Translations under genes and position numbers: made by a program
Shown here: positions 6,380 to 12,614 of the stretch, in pieces
Layout: each line of letters begins with the position of its first letter
Numbering within the stretch: the stretch's first letter is position 1
The notes under the pieces: model-generated
Told to the model about the DNA's origin: nothing
Seen by the model: only the letters and a program-made list of their open reading frames with translations
Database searches by the model: none
NCBI GenBank assembly: GCA_902797515.1
Contig: CADBSX010000080.1
Span: 1 to 15,856 of the forward strand
DNA: 15,856 nt
Source of the DNA: an uncultured Eubacteriales bacterium
GTDB lineage: Bacteria > Bacillota > Clostridia > Christensenellales > Borkfalkiaceae
Direction of reading: 5' to 3'

Positions 6380-6493
6380 ATGTCAAGAACTATATCTCAA
6401 GTTGCTGTTGCAGAATACTCAACTAAATTAATTGATAAAGAATTATTACAAAAGAAATTAATAGAATACAGAAGATTATTAGAAGAAAAATAA
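6380..6493 (+). CDS. 37-aa small protein, first gene of the ABC module
   Basis: ATG at 6380 with GGAG at 6370-6373, 6 nt spacing, and a TAA at 6491. The translation begins MSRTISQVAVAEYSTKLIDK and ends in a charged helix rich in Leu, Lys, Glu and Arg (IEYRRLLEEK). It has no signal peptide or TM segment and no recognised family. It sits between a consensus promoter and the AbrB-like gene (15-nt gap), so it is certainly transcribed with the module. It could be a partner or modulator of the regulator, or a leader peptide. Its good ribosome binding site, and codon use like the downstream genes, support translation. Too short to classify. Confidence 0.6.
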   Translation: MSRTISQVAVAEYSTKLIDKELLQKKLIEYRRLLEEK

Positions 6494-6508
6494 TATGGAG
6501 GATTAAAC

Positions 6509-6727
6509 ATGAAAGATATAAAAGAAGACAGATTTATAGTAAGCGTAAAAGTTGGACCTAAAGGTCAAATTACAGTACCTGCAGAAGCAAGAAAAATGTT
6601 TGATATTAAAGAAGGTGATACTCTAATGATTATGGGAGATAAATCAAGAGGCCTTGCAATAATAAAAGATGATGCTTTTTATAAACTTATGGAGATGATG
6701 CCTAATGGAGATAATAAAGATAAATAA
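6509..6727 (+). CDS. AbrB/MazE/SpoVT-type transcriptional regulator
   Basis: 72 aa. The swapped-hairpin DNA-binding domain is clear at residues 14-41, starting KVGPKGQITVPAEARKMF and followed by DIKEGDTLMI. The tail is short and acidic/basic. GGAGG at 6497-6501 is 7 nt before the ATG. The 3' end overlaps the ATPase start by 23 nt, so the genes are translationally coupled. Small AbrB-like proteins next to ABC-2 exporters usually act as local autoregulators; no toxin partner is visible, so an antitoxin role is unlikely. Codons are strongly A/T-ending. Confidence 0.9.
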   Translation: MKDIKEDRFIVSVKVGPKGQITVPAEARKMFDIKEGDTLMIMGDKSRGLAIIKDDAFYKLMEMMPNGDNKDK

Positions 6728-7451
6728 TTTAAGAAAAGGATATAAAGATGTTATTGCAGTAGATAATCTAAATTTAGAAATACATCAAGGAGAATTATTT
6801 TCCCTTCTTGGTGTTAATGGAGCTGGTAAGACAACAACTATAAAAATGTTATCAGGTTTAACAAAACCAACAAGTGGTGATGCTTTTATATATGATTATT
6901 CAATAAATAAAGATATAGATAAAATAAAAGAATTAATTGATATATCTATGCAAGAAACAGCTATAGCAAGAAAATTAACAGTTGAAGAAAATATTGTTTT
7001 TTATGCTAAACTTTCAGGTCAAACAAAAGAAGAAGTGGAACAAACTAAAGAATATGTTTATAGGTGTTTTAATCTTGATAAAGTAAAAAACAAAACAGCA
7101 TCAAAACTTTCTGGTGGTTGGCAAAGGAAATTATCAATAGCTTTAGCACTTGTTAAAAAACCTAAAATATTATTTTTAGATGAACCAACACTTGGTCTTG
7201 ATGTTATATCAAGACGGGAACTTTGGCACACTATAAGAGAATTAAAAACTAAAATGACAATAATTTTAACTACTCATTATATGGAAGAAGCTGAAGCTTT
7301 ATCTGATAGAGTTGGAATTATGAAAGATGGGAAATTAATGTTTGTAGGAACAATTGATGAATTATATAAAAAGACTAATAAAGATAATGTTGAAGATGCA
7401 TTTATAGAAATAGTATCAGGAGGTGATTTAAATGAAGAAATCACTTTCTAG
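6705..7451 (+). CDS. ABC transporter ATP-binding protein (ABC-2 exporter type)
   Basis: 248-aa nucleotide-binding subunit. Walker A GVNGAGKTT is at residues 36-44, Q-loop Q83 lies in ISMQETA, the signature LSGGWQRKLS is at 135-144 (W in place of the usual Q/E before Q), Walker B ILFLDE at 155-160 with catalytic E160, the D-loop GLD, and H-loop H191 in TTHYMEEAEAL. The organisation and the short C-terminal extension are typical of the DrrA/CcmA-like group, which pairs with ABC-2 permeases to export drugs, lipids or peptides. GGAG lies 10 nt before the ATG, inside abrB. It overlaps the permease gene by 20 nt. The substrate cannot be deduced. Confidence 0.95.
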   Translation: MEIIKINNLRKGYKDVIAVDNLNLEIHQGELFSLLGVNGAGKTTTIKMLSGLTKPTSGDAFIYDYSINKDIDKIKELIDISMQETAIARKLTVEENIVFYAKLSGQTKEEVEQTKEYVYRCFNLDKVKNKTASKLSGGWQRKLSIALALVKKPKILFLDEPTLGLDVISRRELWHTIRELKTKMTIILTTHYMEEAEALSDRVGIMKDGKLMFVGTIDELYKKTNKDNVEDAFIEIVSGGDLNEEITF

Positions 7452-8184
7452 AATATTTATCTTAACTAAGAGAAATTTATTAGAAATAATTAGAGATCCT
7501 CTATCTTTAGTATTTACTTTAGCTTTACCCCTTTTCATGGAAATATTATTCTATTTAATATTTCATAATTTAACTGATCAATTTCAAATGAAATATTTAG
7601 CACCAGGGATTGTTGTCTTTTCACAAGCTTTTTTAACATTATTTACTGGGATTTTGATATCAACTGATAGAAATACTTCATTTTTAACAAGATTATATGT
7701 GTCTAATACAAAATCTTATGAATTTATTTTTGCATATGCATTATCTGTTTTACCAATAACAATTATCCAATCAATTTTATTCTTTTTAGTAGGTGGAATC
7801 TTTGATACATCTATATTTGGCTTAAATATGATATTAGCCATATTATTAAGTATTATCACATCATTATTCTTTATTGGAATGGGAATATTGTTTGGCTCTA
7901 TTTGTAATGAAAAATCAATTGGAGGTGTATCATCAATTGTAATTGTAGGGCAATCAGTTTTATCGGGAATGTGGTTTCCTCTTGAGGGTTTAAGTGAAGG
8001 AATTATTACATTCATGAAAATATTACCTTTTAAGAATTCAACAATGCTTATTCAAAATATGATTTTAGGTATTAATAATTCTTTTAATGATTTTATATTA
8101 CCTTTATTAATTGTGTTAATTTATACTGTTATAGCATTTGTAGCCGCAATATTATTATTCAAACATAAAATGAAAGAAAAATAG
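7432..8184 (+). CDS. ABC-2 type transporter permease
   Basis: 250-aa polytopic membrane protein with six predicted TM helices (about residues 25-45, 56-78, 99-121, 130-156, 164-184, 221-243). It has a cytoplasmic amphipathic N-terminus (LTKRNLLEIIRDP) and the ABC-2 motif SGMWFPLEGL (178-187) before the last periplasmic segment. It should dimerise and pair with the upstream ATPase as an exporter. A near-perfect ribosome binding site AGGAGGTGA (7418-7426) lies 5 nt before the ATG, within the ATPase gene. It is the last gene of the module; no strong terminator follows directly, and the next clear one is at 8392-8428. Confidence 0.93.
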   Translation: MKKSLSRIFILTKRNLLEIIRDPLSLVFTLALPLFMEILFYLIFHNLTDQFQMKYLAPGIVVFSQAFLTLFTGILISTDRNTSFLTRLYVSNTKSYEFIFAYALSVLPITIIQSILFFLVGGIFDTSIFGLNMILAILLSIITSLFFIGMGILFGSICNEKSIGGVSSIVIVGQSVLSGMWFPLEGLSEGIITFMKILPFKNSTMLIQNMILGINNSFNDFILPLLIVLIYTVIAFVAAILLFKHKMKEK

Positions 8185-8323
8185 TATTTCAAATATTTAA
8201 ATAGAGTTTATTTACAAATATTCGATTAGCAGTCATCAGAAATGTTGTTTTTTTCTTTACATGAAAGGGTGTTTCACTTTTCAGAGAGGGTTTCATTTGT
8301 ATTGATATATGTGTCCTTATACA

Positions 8324-8363
8324 GCAAAGAGCGTGTTTCGGCAAACCGAAACACGCTCTTTGC
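8324..8363. repeat. 18-bp perfect inverted repeat (hairpin)
   Basis: GCAAAGAGCGTGTTTCGG (8324-8341) pairs perfectly with 8346-8363 around loop CAAA. No T-run follows on either strand, so it is not a standard intrinsic terminator. It marks the point where base composition returns to that of the host. Confidence 0.85.
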
Positions 8364-8369
8364 AACTAA

Positions 8370-8390
8370 ATCCGTCCTGTCGGACGGGAT
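8370..8390. repeat. short GC-rich hairpin between two larger ones
   Basis: ATCCGTCC and GGACGGGAT flank a TGTC loop, with one bulged G. It could act with the neighbouring hairpins in transcript processing or termination. Confidence 0.55.
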
Positions 8391-8428
8391 AAAAAAGGCT
8401 TGCGCAAACGTATTGCGCAAGCCTTTTT
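8391..8428. terminator. bidirectional terminator downstream of the four-TM protein gene
   Basis: A 16-bp perfect stem (8392-8407 with 8413-8428; core GGCTTGCGCAA) with a 5-nt loop is flanked by six A on the left and five T on the right. On the minus strand this gives a T6 tract right after the gene ending at 8439, its main client. It can also stop rightward read-through from the AT-rich module. Confidence 0.9.
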
Positions 8429-8438
8429 AAAATTTGTT

Positions 8439-9656
8439 TCAGTCTTTCTTCTGCGTTTCCTTCGGCGCGGGACCTTCCGGTTTCGCTATGCCTTCTTCCG
8501 CCATTACCGCGTCGATTATCTTCTTGCCTCTTCTGTAAGAAAGGTCGCTCTTTATTTTGAGAAGAGCGGGAACTTTCTCGTATTTCTTCGATTCCGCGGT
8601 TTCTACAGGAATAGGCGAATCCGCGTATTTCGCAGGATCTATCGCCGAATAAAGCCTTACGTGTTTGCCTACGATAGTGATGAACGCGAGTTTCTTCCTC
8701 TTATAATAGAACGAATCGCCGTTGAAAGACACGCGGTTTCTCAATCCGTAATATTTGATATAATCTCTCAAATCGTAATACTTATGGCGAAGATCGTATT
8801 CGCTGTTTTTAAGTCTCGTTTCAAAAGACGCTCTCTTTCTTCTTTCCGCGTTGAGTTTGCCGAAAACGTCGTTTTCCGCCGTCGGCTCTTCCGCGGGCTC
8901 GGTTTCCTGCGCGGTCGCCGCTATATCTTCGTTTTCTTCGGGCTCTTCTTCGACCGCCTCTTCTTCCGCAGGTTCTTCGTCCGTGGCGGTTTCTTCAACG
9001 GTTTCTTCAACCTTTTCTTCAACGGGCTCTTCCGCAGGCTGTTCAGTCGCGGACTGTTCGGTCGCGGGCTGTTCGGTCGCGGACTGTTCAGTCGTGGACT
9101 GTTCGGTCGCTTTCTCGCAGCAACGCTCTTCATTTGCGCACGGCTTATCTTCTTCTTTTTCGCCCGTCACGAGTTGGTTGACGAAGCCGAAACCTTCCTG
9201 CACCAACGCTTTTATCGGGATATAGAGGATAACGATCGCAAGAACGTTCAGAAGCATCGCTATCGCAAGCGTGTAATAGGCGAGCCTGCCGTATATCTGA
9301 CCTTTCTCGATAAGCGGGAAAGTAAGGATAAACAAAAACGGAAGAAACGCGAGCGCGATCGCGAAAAGTATCGCCGGAACGATAAGGATATATTTCTTCT
9401 TAATTATCGCGAACGCGACGACCGCGATAAACGCTATCACGTCGAACGCGAGGATCACGAGCCCTATCATCGCGAAAGGACTCTGGAATTTCATAGGCTG
9501 CCATATGGTAAGATAGTTTTCCATAGACTCTCTGAAACCGTAAATCCTGTTGCTGATACCTATAAGTCCCGTTATGACCATAGAGAGCAACAAAACGACC
9601 GCGCCTATGCAAGACGCGCGCAAGACCTTTTTGTTTTCGTTTTGGAATTTAGACAT
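8439..9656 (-). CDS. four-TM protein with Glu-rich repeat linker and conserved-looking C-terminal domain
   Basis: 405 aa, no confident family. Four TM helices occupy about residues 13-35, 60-86, 89-114 and 126-150. A cysteine cluster CANEERCC (173-180) follows the membrane part. Next come five-residue TEQ(S/P)A tandem repeats (184-208), then a strongly acidic Glu/Pro/Ala linker to about 262. Residues about 277-385 form a basic soluble domain with SFETRLKNSEYDLRHKYYDL and KYYGLRNRVSFNG. It continues with FYYKRKKLAFITIVGKHVRL and LYSAIDPAKY, and ends near LLKIKSDLSYRRGKKIIDAV. I recall similar segments in other Clostridia proteins of unknown function. The start is supported by AAGGAGT 7 nt upstream. 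It is monocistronic, with its own promoter and terminator. Possibly a membrane-tethered sensor or scaffold; this is inference. Confidence 0.82.
   Translation of the reverse strand: MSKFQNENKKVLRASCIGAVVLLLSMVITGLIGISNRIYGFRESMENYLTIWQPMKFQSPFAMIGLVILAFDVIAFIAVVAFAIIKKKYILIVPAILFAIALAFLPFLFILTFPLIEKGQIYGRLAYYTLAIAMLLNVLAIVILYIPIKALVQEGFGFVNQLVTGEKEEDKPCANEERCCEKATEQSTTEQSATEQPATEQSATEQPAEEPVEEKVEETVEETATDEEPAEEEAVEEEPEENEDIAATAQETEPAEEPTAENDVFGKLNAERRKRASFETRLKNSEYDLRHKYYDLRDYIKYYGLRNRVSFNGDSFYYKRKKLAFITIVGKHVRLYSAIDPAKYADSPIPVETAESKKYEKVPALLKIKSDLSYRRGKKIIDAVMAEEGIAKPEGPAPKETQKKD
9036..9110 (-). repeat. five tandem 15-bp coding repeats
   Basis: Units at 9036, 9051, 9066, 9081 and 9096 differ at one to three positions each (core CTGTTCRGTCG on the plus strand). 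They encode the TEQ(S/P)A repeats of the four-TM protein. The 15-bp unit keeps frame, so copy number can vary without disrupting the gene. Confidence 0.9.
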
Positions 9657-9745
9657 AACAAATACTCCTTATCCGTCCTTGACCGCATCCGCCTTTACGC
9701 GACTAAACTCGCGATAATCGGCGCATACGACCTTATTCAATAAGA

Positions 9746-9774
9746 ATTTTAACAGATTTTTAATAAAAAATCAA
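9746..9774 (-). promoter_or_regulatory. promoter of the four-TM protein gene
   Basis: On the minus strand TTGATT (9769-9774), 17 nt, TAAAAT (9746-9751) preceded by TGT (extended -10). The leader is about 80 nt, with AAGGAGT close to the ATG. Confidence 0.7.
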
Positions 9775-9816
9775 CCGTTTGCGCCAAAATATTAAAATAT
9801 ATTTATATTTTTCCCT

Positions 9817-11214
9817 TTATTTTACTTTTTTCACGTCCGAAAAACCGAAATACCGCAAGGCGTTGTCGTAACACACGTCCTCTATAACTTTCCCGACGGT
9901 CTCTTCGTCCGCCGTTATCTCGCCTTTTTCAGCGAGAACGCCGAGGTAGTTGCACAGTATCCGACGAAAATAGTGATGTCTCGGATAAGACAGGAACGAC
10001 CTGCTGTCGGTGAGCATACCTATAAACGCGCCGATATGCCCCGTCGCGGTGAGATCCGCGAGGTGTTTTTCCATGCCGACTTTGTTGTCGAGAAACCACC
10101 ACGCCGCGCCGTACTGCATCTTCCCGCGCGTTTCCCCGCTCTGGAAACAGCCTAAAAGCGTCATTATCTCGGAATTCATTTTCGGATTGAGATTGAACAT
10201 TATCGTTTTCGGAAGGGACTTTTCGGCGTTGAGCCTGTCGAAAAGGCGCGACGTATTCTTTATGCAGTCGTCCTCCGCAATGCTGTCGTAGCCCGTATCG
10301 AGCCCTAATCTTTCAAGCATTTCGCTATTGTTGTTCCGCATCGCGCCGACGTGAAGTTCTGTCGCTATCCCGTATTTCGCGTAAAGTCTGAACAGAAAAT
10401 AGGTGAAATATCCTTTGAATACTTCCGCCTCGCTTTCCGTTACGGCGTTTCCCTTCCGTCTCTTTTCAAAGACTTTCGCCGCGTCCGCTCTGTCGCTTAA
10501 CGGATAGACGGCTTGAAGCGCTATATCCGCGGCGACCGTGCCGACTTTCATAAACTCTTTCAGCCTTTGTTCGACGACTTCTTCGAGTTCGGAAACGGTT
10601 CGGACGTCGCCGAGTTTATCCACGTAAGTATTATATGCCGCCGCCTCTATATTCATTATCTTATCGGCGCGGAAAGCCGGTATTACCGAAAATTTATATC
10701 CCTTTTCCTTTATTTTCCCGAAAACCGAAAGGTCGTCGAATATCTCGTTCGTGGTGAAAAGGTGAGTTACGGCGGATTGCTCTATAAGTTTTTGCGGCGT
10801 AACGCCGTGTTCGCTTATATACGCGTTGCATCTGTTCCATATTTCGTCGGCGTTCTCGCCGTTTATTTCGAGATCGCAACCGAAATAGGTTTCGAGTTCC
10901 ACCTGCGACCAGTGATAAAGGGGATTTCCGAACGCCGTGCCGAGAGTTTCGCAGTACGCGGCGAATTTTTCCCTATTCGTCCGCTTTCCCGTGATATATT
11001 CCTCGTCCACGCCGTAATTGCGCATCAGCCGCCATTTGTAATGATCCCCCGCGAGCCAGACCTCGTATATATCCTCGAAAGGCTTGTTTTCGAGTATCTG
11101 CTTTTCGGGAAGGTGACAGTGATAATCGAATATCGGCTTTTTCGCGGCGTACTTTTCGTAAAGTCTTACCGCGGTTTCGTTCGTAAGCAAAAAATCCGGT
11201 CTTATATAACTCAT
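9817..11214 (-). CDS. uxaC: uronate isomerase (glucuronate/galacturonate isomerase)
   Basis: 465 aa, the usual family length. It converts D-galacturonate to D-tagaturonate and D-glucuronate to D-fructuronate in the cytoplasm, the first step of uronate catabolism. The amidohydrolase-type motif FDYHCHLPEK (residues 29-38) supplies the metal ligands H32 and H34. Family stretches WLAGDHYKWRLMRNYGV (53-69), GNPLYHWSQVELETYFG (96-112), LHVGAMRNN and, near the C-terminus, TDSRSFLSYPRHHYFRR are all present. It is last in uxaB-uxaA-uxaC. Its ATG overlaps the uxaA stop by 4 nt (ATGA), with AAAGGAGT 8 nt upstream inside uxaA. No clear terminator follows; an AT-rich stretch of about 160 nt separates it from the next gene. 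Confidence 0.97.
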   Translation of the reverse strand: MSYIRPDFLLTNETAVRLYEKYAAKKPIFDYHCHLPEKQILENKPFEDIYEVWLAGDHYKWRLMRNYGVDEEYITGKRTNREKFAAYCETLGTAFGNPLYHWSQVELETYFGCDLEINGENADEIWNRCNAYISEHGVTPQKLIEQSAVTHLFTTNEIFDDLSVFGKIKEKGYKFSVIPAFRADKIMNIEAAAYNTYVDKLGDVRTVSELEEVVEQRLKEFMKVGTVAADIALQAVYPLSDRADAAKVFEKRRKGNAVTESEAEVFKGYFTYFLFRLYAKYGIATELHVGAMRNNNSEMLERLGLDTGYDSIAEDDCIKNTSRLFDRLNAEKSLPKTIMFNLNPKMNSEIMTLLGCFQSGETRGKMQYGAAWWFLDNKVGMEKHLADLTATGHIGAFIGMLTDSRSFLSYPRHHYFRRILCNYLGVLAEKGEITADEETVGKVIEDVCYDNALRYFGFSDVKKVK

Positions 11215-12614
11215 AAAGTAACTCCTTTTTTATAGAACGCTATTTCGCGCGTTTCTTCGCTCTTGCACTTGTATTCGCCGTTCAAACAGGCGATAACCAA
11301 CTTATACAACGCCTTTTCGTCCATTGAATAAGCGGAAAAGTCTATCCATTTTTCTTTTTTAGCCGCCAACGTATCGTTCGACGCTATCTTCACGGTAGGC
11401 ACCGCCGCCGAAAACGGCGTTCCCCTGCCCGTGGTGAAAAGTATTATCTGACAGCCGCTCGCCGCGAGCGCGGTCGCGGCGATAAGGTCGTTCCCCGGGG
11501 CGTCGAGCACGGACACTCCCGCCCGTTTTGCCTGTTCGCCGTAAGAGAGCACGTCTACGATCTTGCCGCTCCCTGCCTTTTTTACGCAGCCGAGCGACTT
11601 TTCTTCGAGCGTGGTTATCCCGCCCTCTCTGTTCCCGGGACTCGGATTTTCATATACGGGAAAGCCGTTATCCGTGTAGAACTTTTTGAAATTCACTATC
11701 ATTTCTTTATATCTTTCATAAATTTCTTCCGTTTCGCACTTATTCATTAAAAGTTGTTCCGCGCCGAACATCTCCGGAACTTCGGTAAGCACCGCGCCGC
11801 CGCCCGCCGCGACTACCTTATCGCTTATCCTGCCGACGAGCGGATTTGCGGTTATTCCCGAAAATCCGTCGCTACCGCCGCATTTGAGCCCTAAAAGAAG
11901 TTCCGACGCATCGACTTCTTCCCGAGAAAATTTCCCCGCTTTTTCGATAAAGCCTTTAAGAATATCCAGCCCGTAGGCTATTTCGTCGCCGACGTCCTGA
12001 CAGTTGAAATATTCTATATTGTCCCTTTTATACGGCGCGAGATATTCTTTTATTCCCGACAGACGGTTGTTCTCGCAACCGAGCCCGACGAAGAGGACGA
12101 AACTCGCGTTCGGATTTAGCGCAAGTCCGCATAAGAGTTTCTTTATATTTTCACCGTCGTCGCCGAGTTGACTGCAACCGAACTGATGCGTGAGAGCGTA
12201 TATGCCGTCGATACTTCCCGTGATAAATTTACGCGCCTCTTCTTCAAGCCGTTTGCAGACGCCGTTCACACAGCCTACGGTCGGTATTATAAATATTTCG
12301 TTCCTTATCCCCGCTCTGCCGTATTTGCGCTTATATCCCTTAAAAGTCGCCTTTTCGGGCTTTAATTCCGCTATGCGGCGGGCGTAAACGTATTCGGCGT
12401 TTTCGTCGAGGTGCGATTTTAAATTGTGAGTATGCACCCACTCGCCTTTTTTTATATCGCGCGTCGCCCTGCCTATTATCTCGCCGTATTTTACTACGTA
12501 TTCGCCCTCTTTTATATCTTTGAGGGCGAATTTATGCCCTGCGGGAATATCGCCGCCCGACGCGAGATTTACGCCAACGTTGTCTTTTTCGTCGATTATT
12601 ATCTCTCTTTTCAT
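11211..12614 (-). CDS. uxaA: altronate dehydratase
   Basis: 467-aa full-length UxaA (SAF domain plus catalytic GD_AH_C part in one chain). It dehydrates D-altronate to 2-keto-3-deoxy-D-gluconate and is iron dependent in known members. The N-terminal SAF domain, about residues 1-75, ends in GEWVHTHNLKSH (57-68). The C-terminal part shows PTVGCVNGVC (111-120), THQFGCSQLG (142-151), the glycine-rich KCGGSDGFSGITANP (244-258), EVPEMFGAEQLL (278-289), NPSPGNREGGITTLEEKSLG (323-342) and FTTGRGTPFSAAVPTVK (393-409). The start overlaps the uxaB stop by 4 nt (ATGA) and has no strong Shine-Dalgarno sequence, so it depends on coupling to uxaB. Confidence 0.97.
   Translation of the reverse strand: MKREIIIDEKDNVGVNLASGGDIPAGHKFALKDIKEGEYVVKYGEIIGRATRDIKKGEWVHTHNLKSHLDENAEYVYARRIAELKPEKATFKGYKRKYGRAGIRNEIFIIPTVGCVNGVCKRLEEEARKFITGSIDGIYALTHQFGCSQLGDDGENIKKLLCGLALNPNASFVLFVGLGCENNRLSGIKEYLAPYKRDNIEYFNCQDVGDEIAYGLDILKGFIEKAGKFSREEVDASELLLGLKCGGSDGFSGITANPLVGRISDKVVAAGGGAVLTEVPEMFGAEQLLMNKCETEEIYERYKEMIVNFKKFYTDNGFPVYENPSPGNREGGITTLEEKSLGCVKKAGSGKIVDVLSYGEQAKRAGVSVLDAPGNDLIAATALAASGCQIILFTTGRGTPFSAAVPTVKIASNDTLAAKKEKWIDFSAYSMDEKALYKLVIACLNGEYKCKSEETREIAFYKKGVTL

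Larger units (their letters stand above)
6250..8323 (+). other. AT-rich, probably acquired module next to tRNA-Leu
   Basis: The stretch is visibly far more AT-rich than both flanks. Its genes use TTA, ATA, AGA and A/T third positions almost throughout, whereas the neighbours favour GCG, TCG, CCG and TTC. It contains sORF, AbrB-like regulator, ATPase and permease in overlapping order. No integrase, transposase or repeat of the tRNA 3' end is visible at the right side, so the mechanism of entry is unknown. The 3' end (8185-8323) holds no gene I can support. Confidence 0.65.

Noticed and set aside
6380..6727. Toxin-antitoxin pair formed by the small ORF and the AbrB/MazE-like gene
   Set aside because: The AbrB-like gene is fused by overlap to an ABC transporter, the 37-aa frame has no toxin-like membrane helix or nuclease motif, and it precedes rather than follows the regulator.
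6197..8330. Site-specific integration at the tRNA-Leu 3' end
   Set aside because: I looked for a second copy of the tRNA 3' sequence (for example GTCGTCCGCACCA) at the right border of the AT-rich module and found none; there is also no integrase gene.
8242..8430. 62-aa open frame across the hairpin cluster
   Set aside because: It reads through two perfect inverted repeats and the terminator, has no ribosome binding site, and shows no domain.
9036..9110. Possible CRISPR-like or satellite array
   Set aside because: The 15-bp units are contiguous with no spacers and lie in frame in a coding sequence.
8400..9743. 447-aa open frame on the plus strand, rich in Phe and Arg
   Set aside because: It is antisense to the four-TM protein gene, begins inside the terminator hairpin, and its composition simply mirrors the Glu/Ala-rich codons opposite. 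The minus-strand frame has promoter, ribosome binding site and domain structure.
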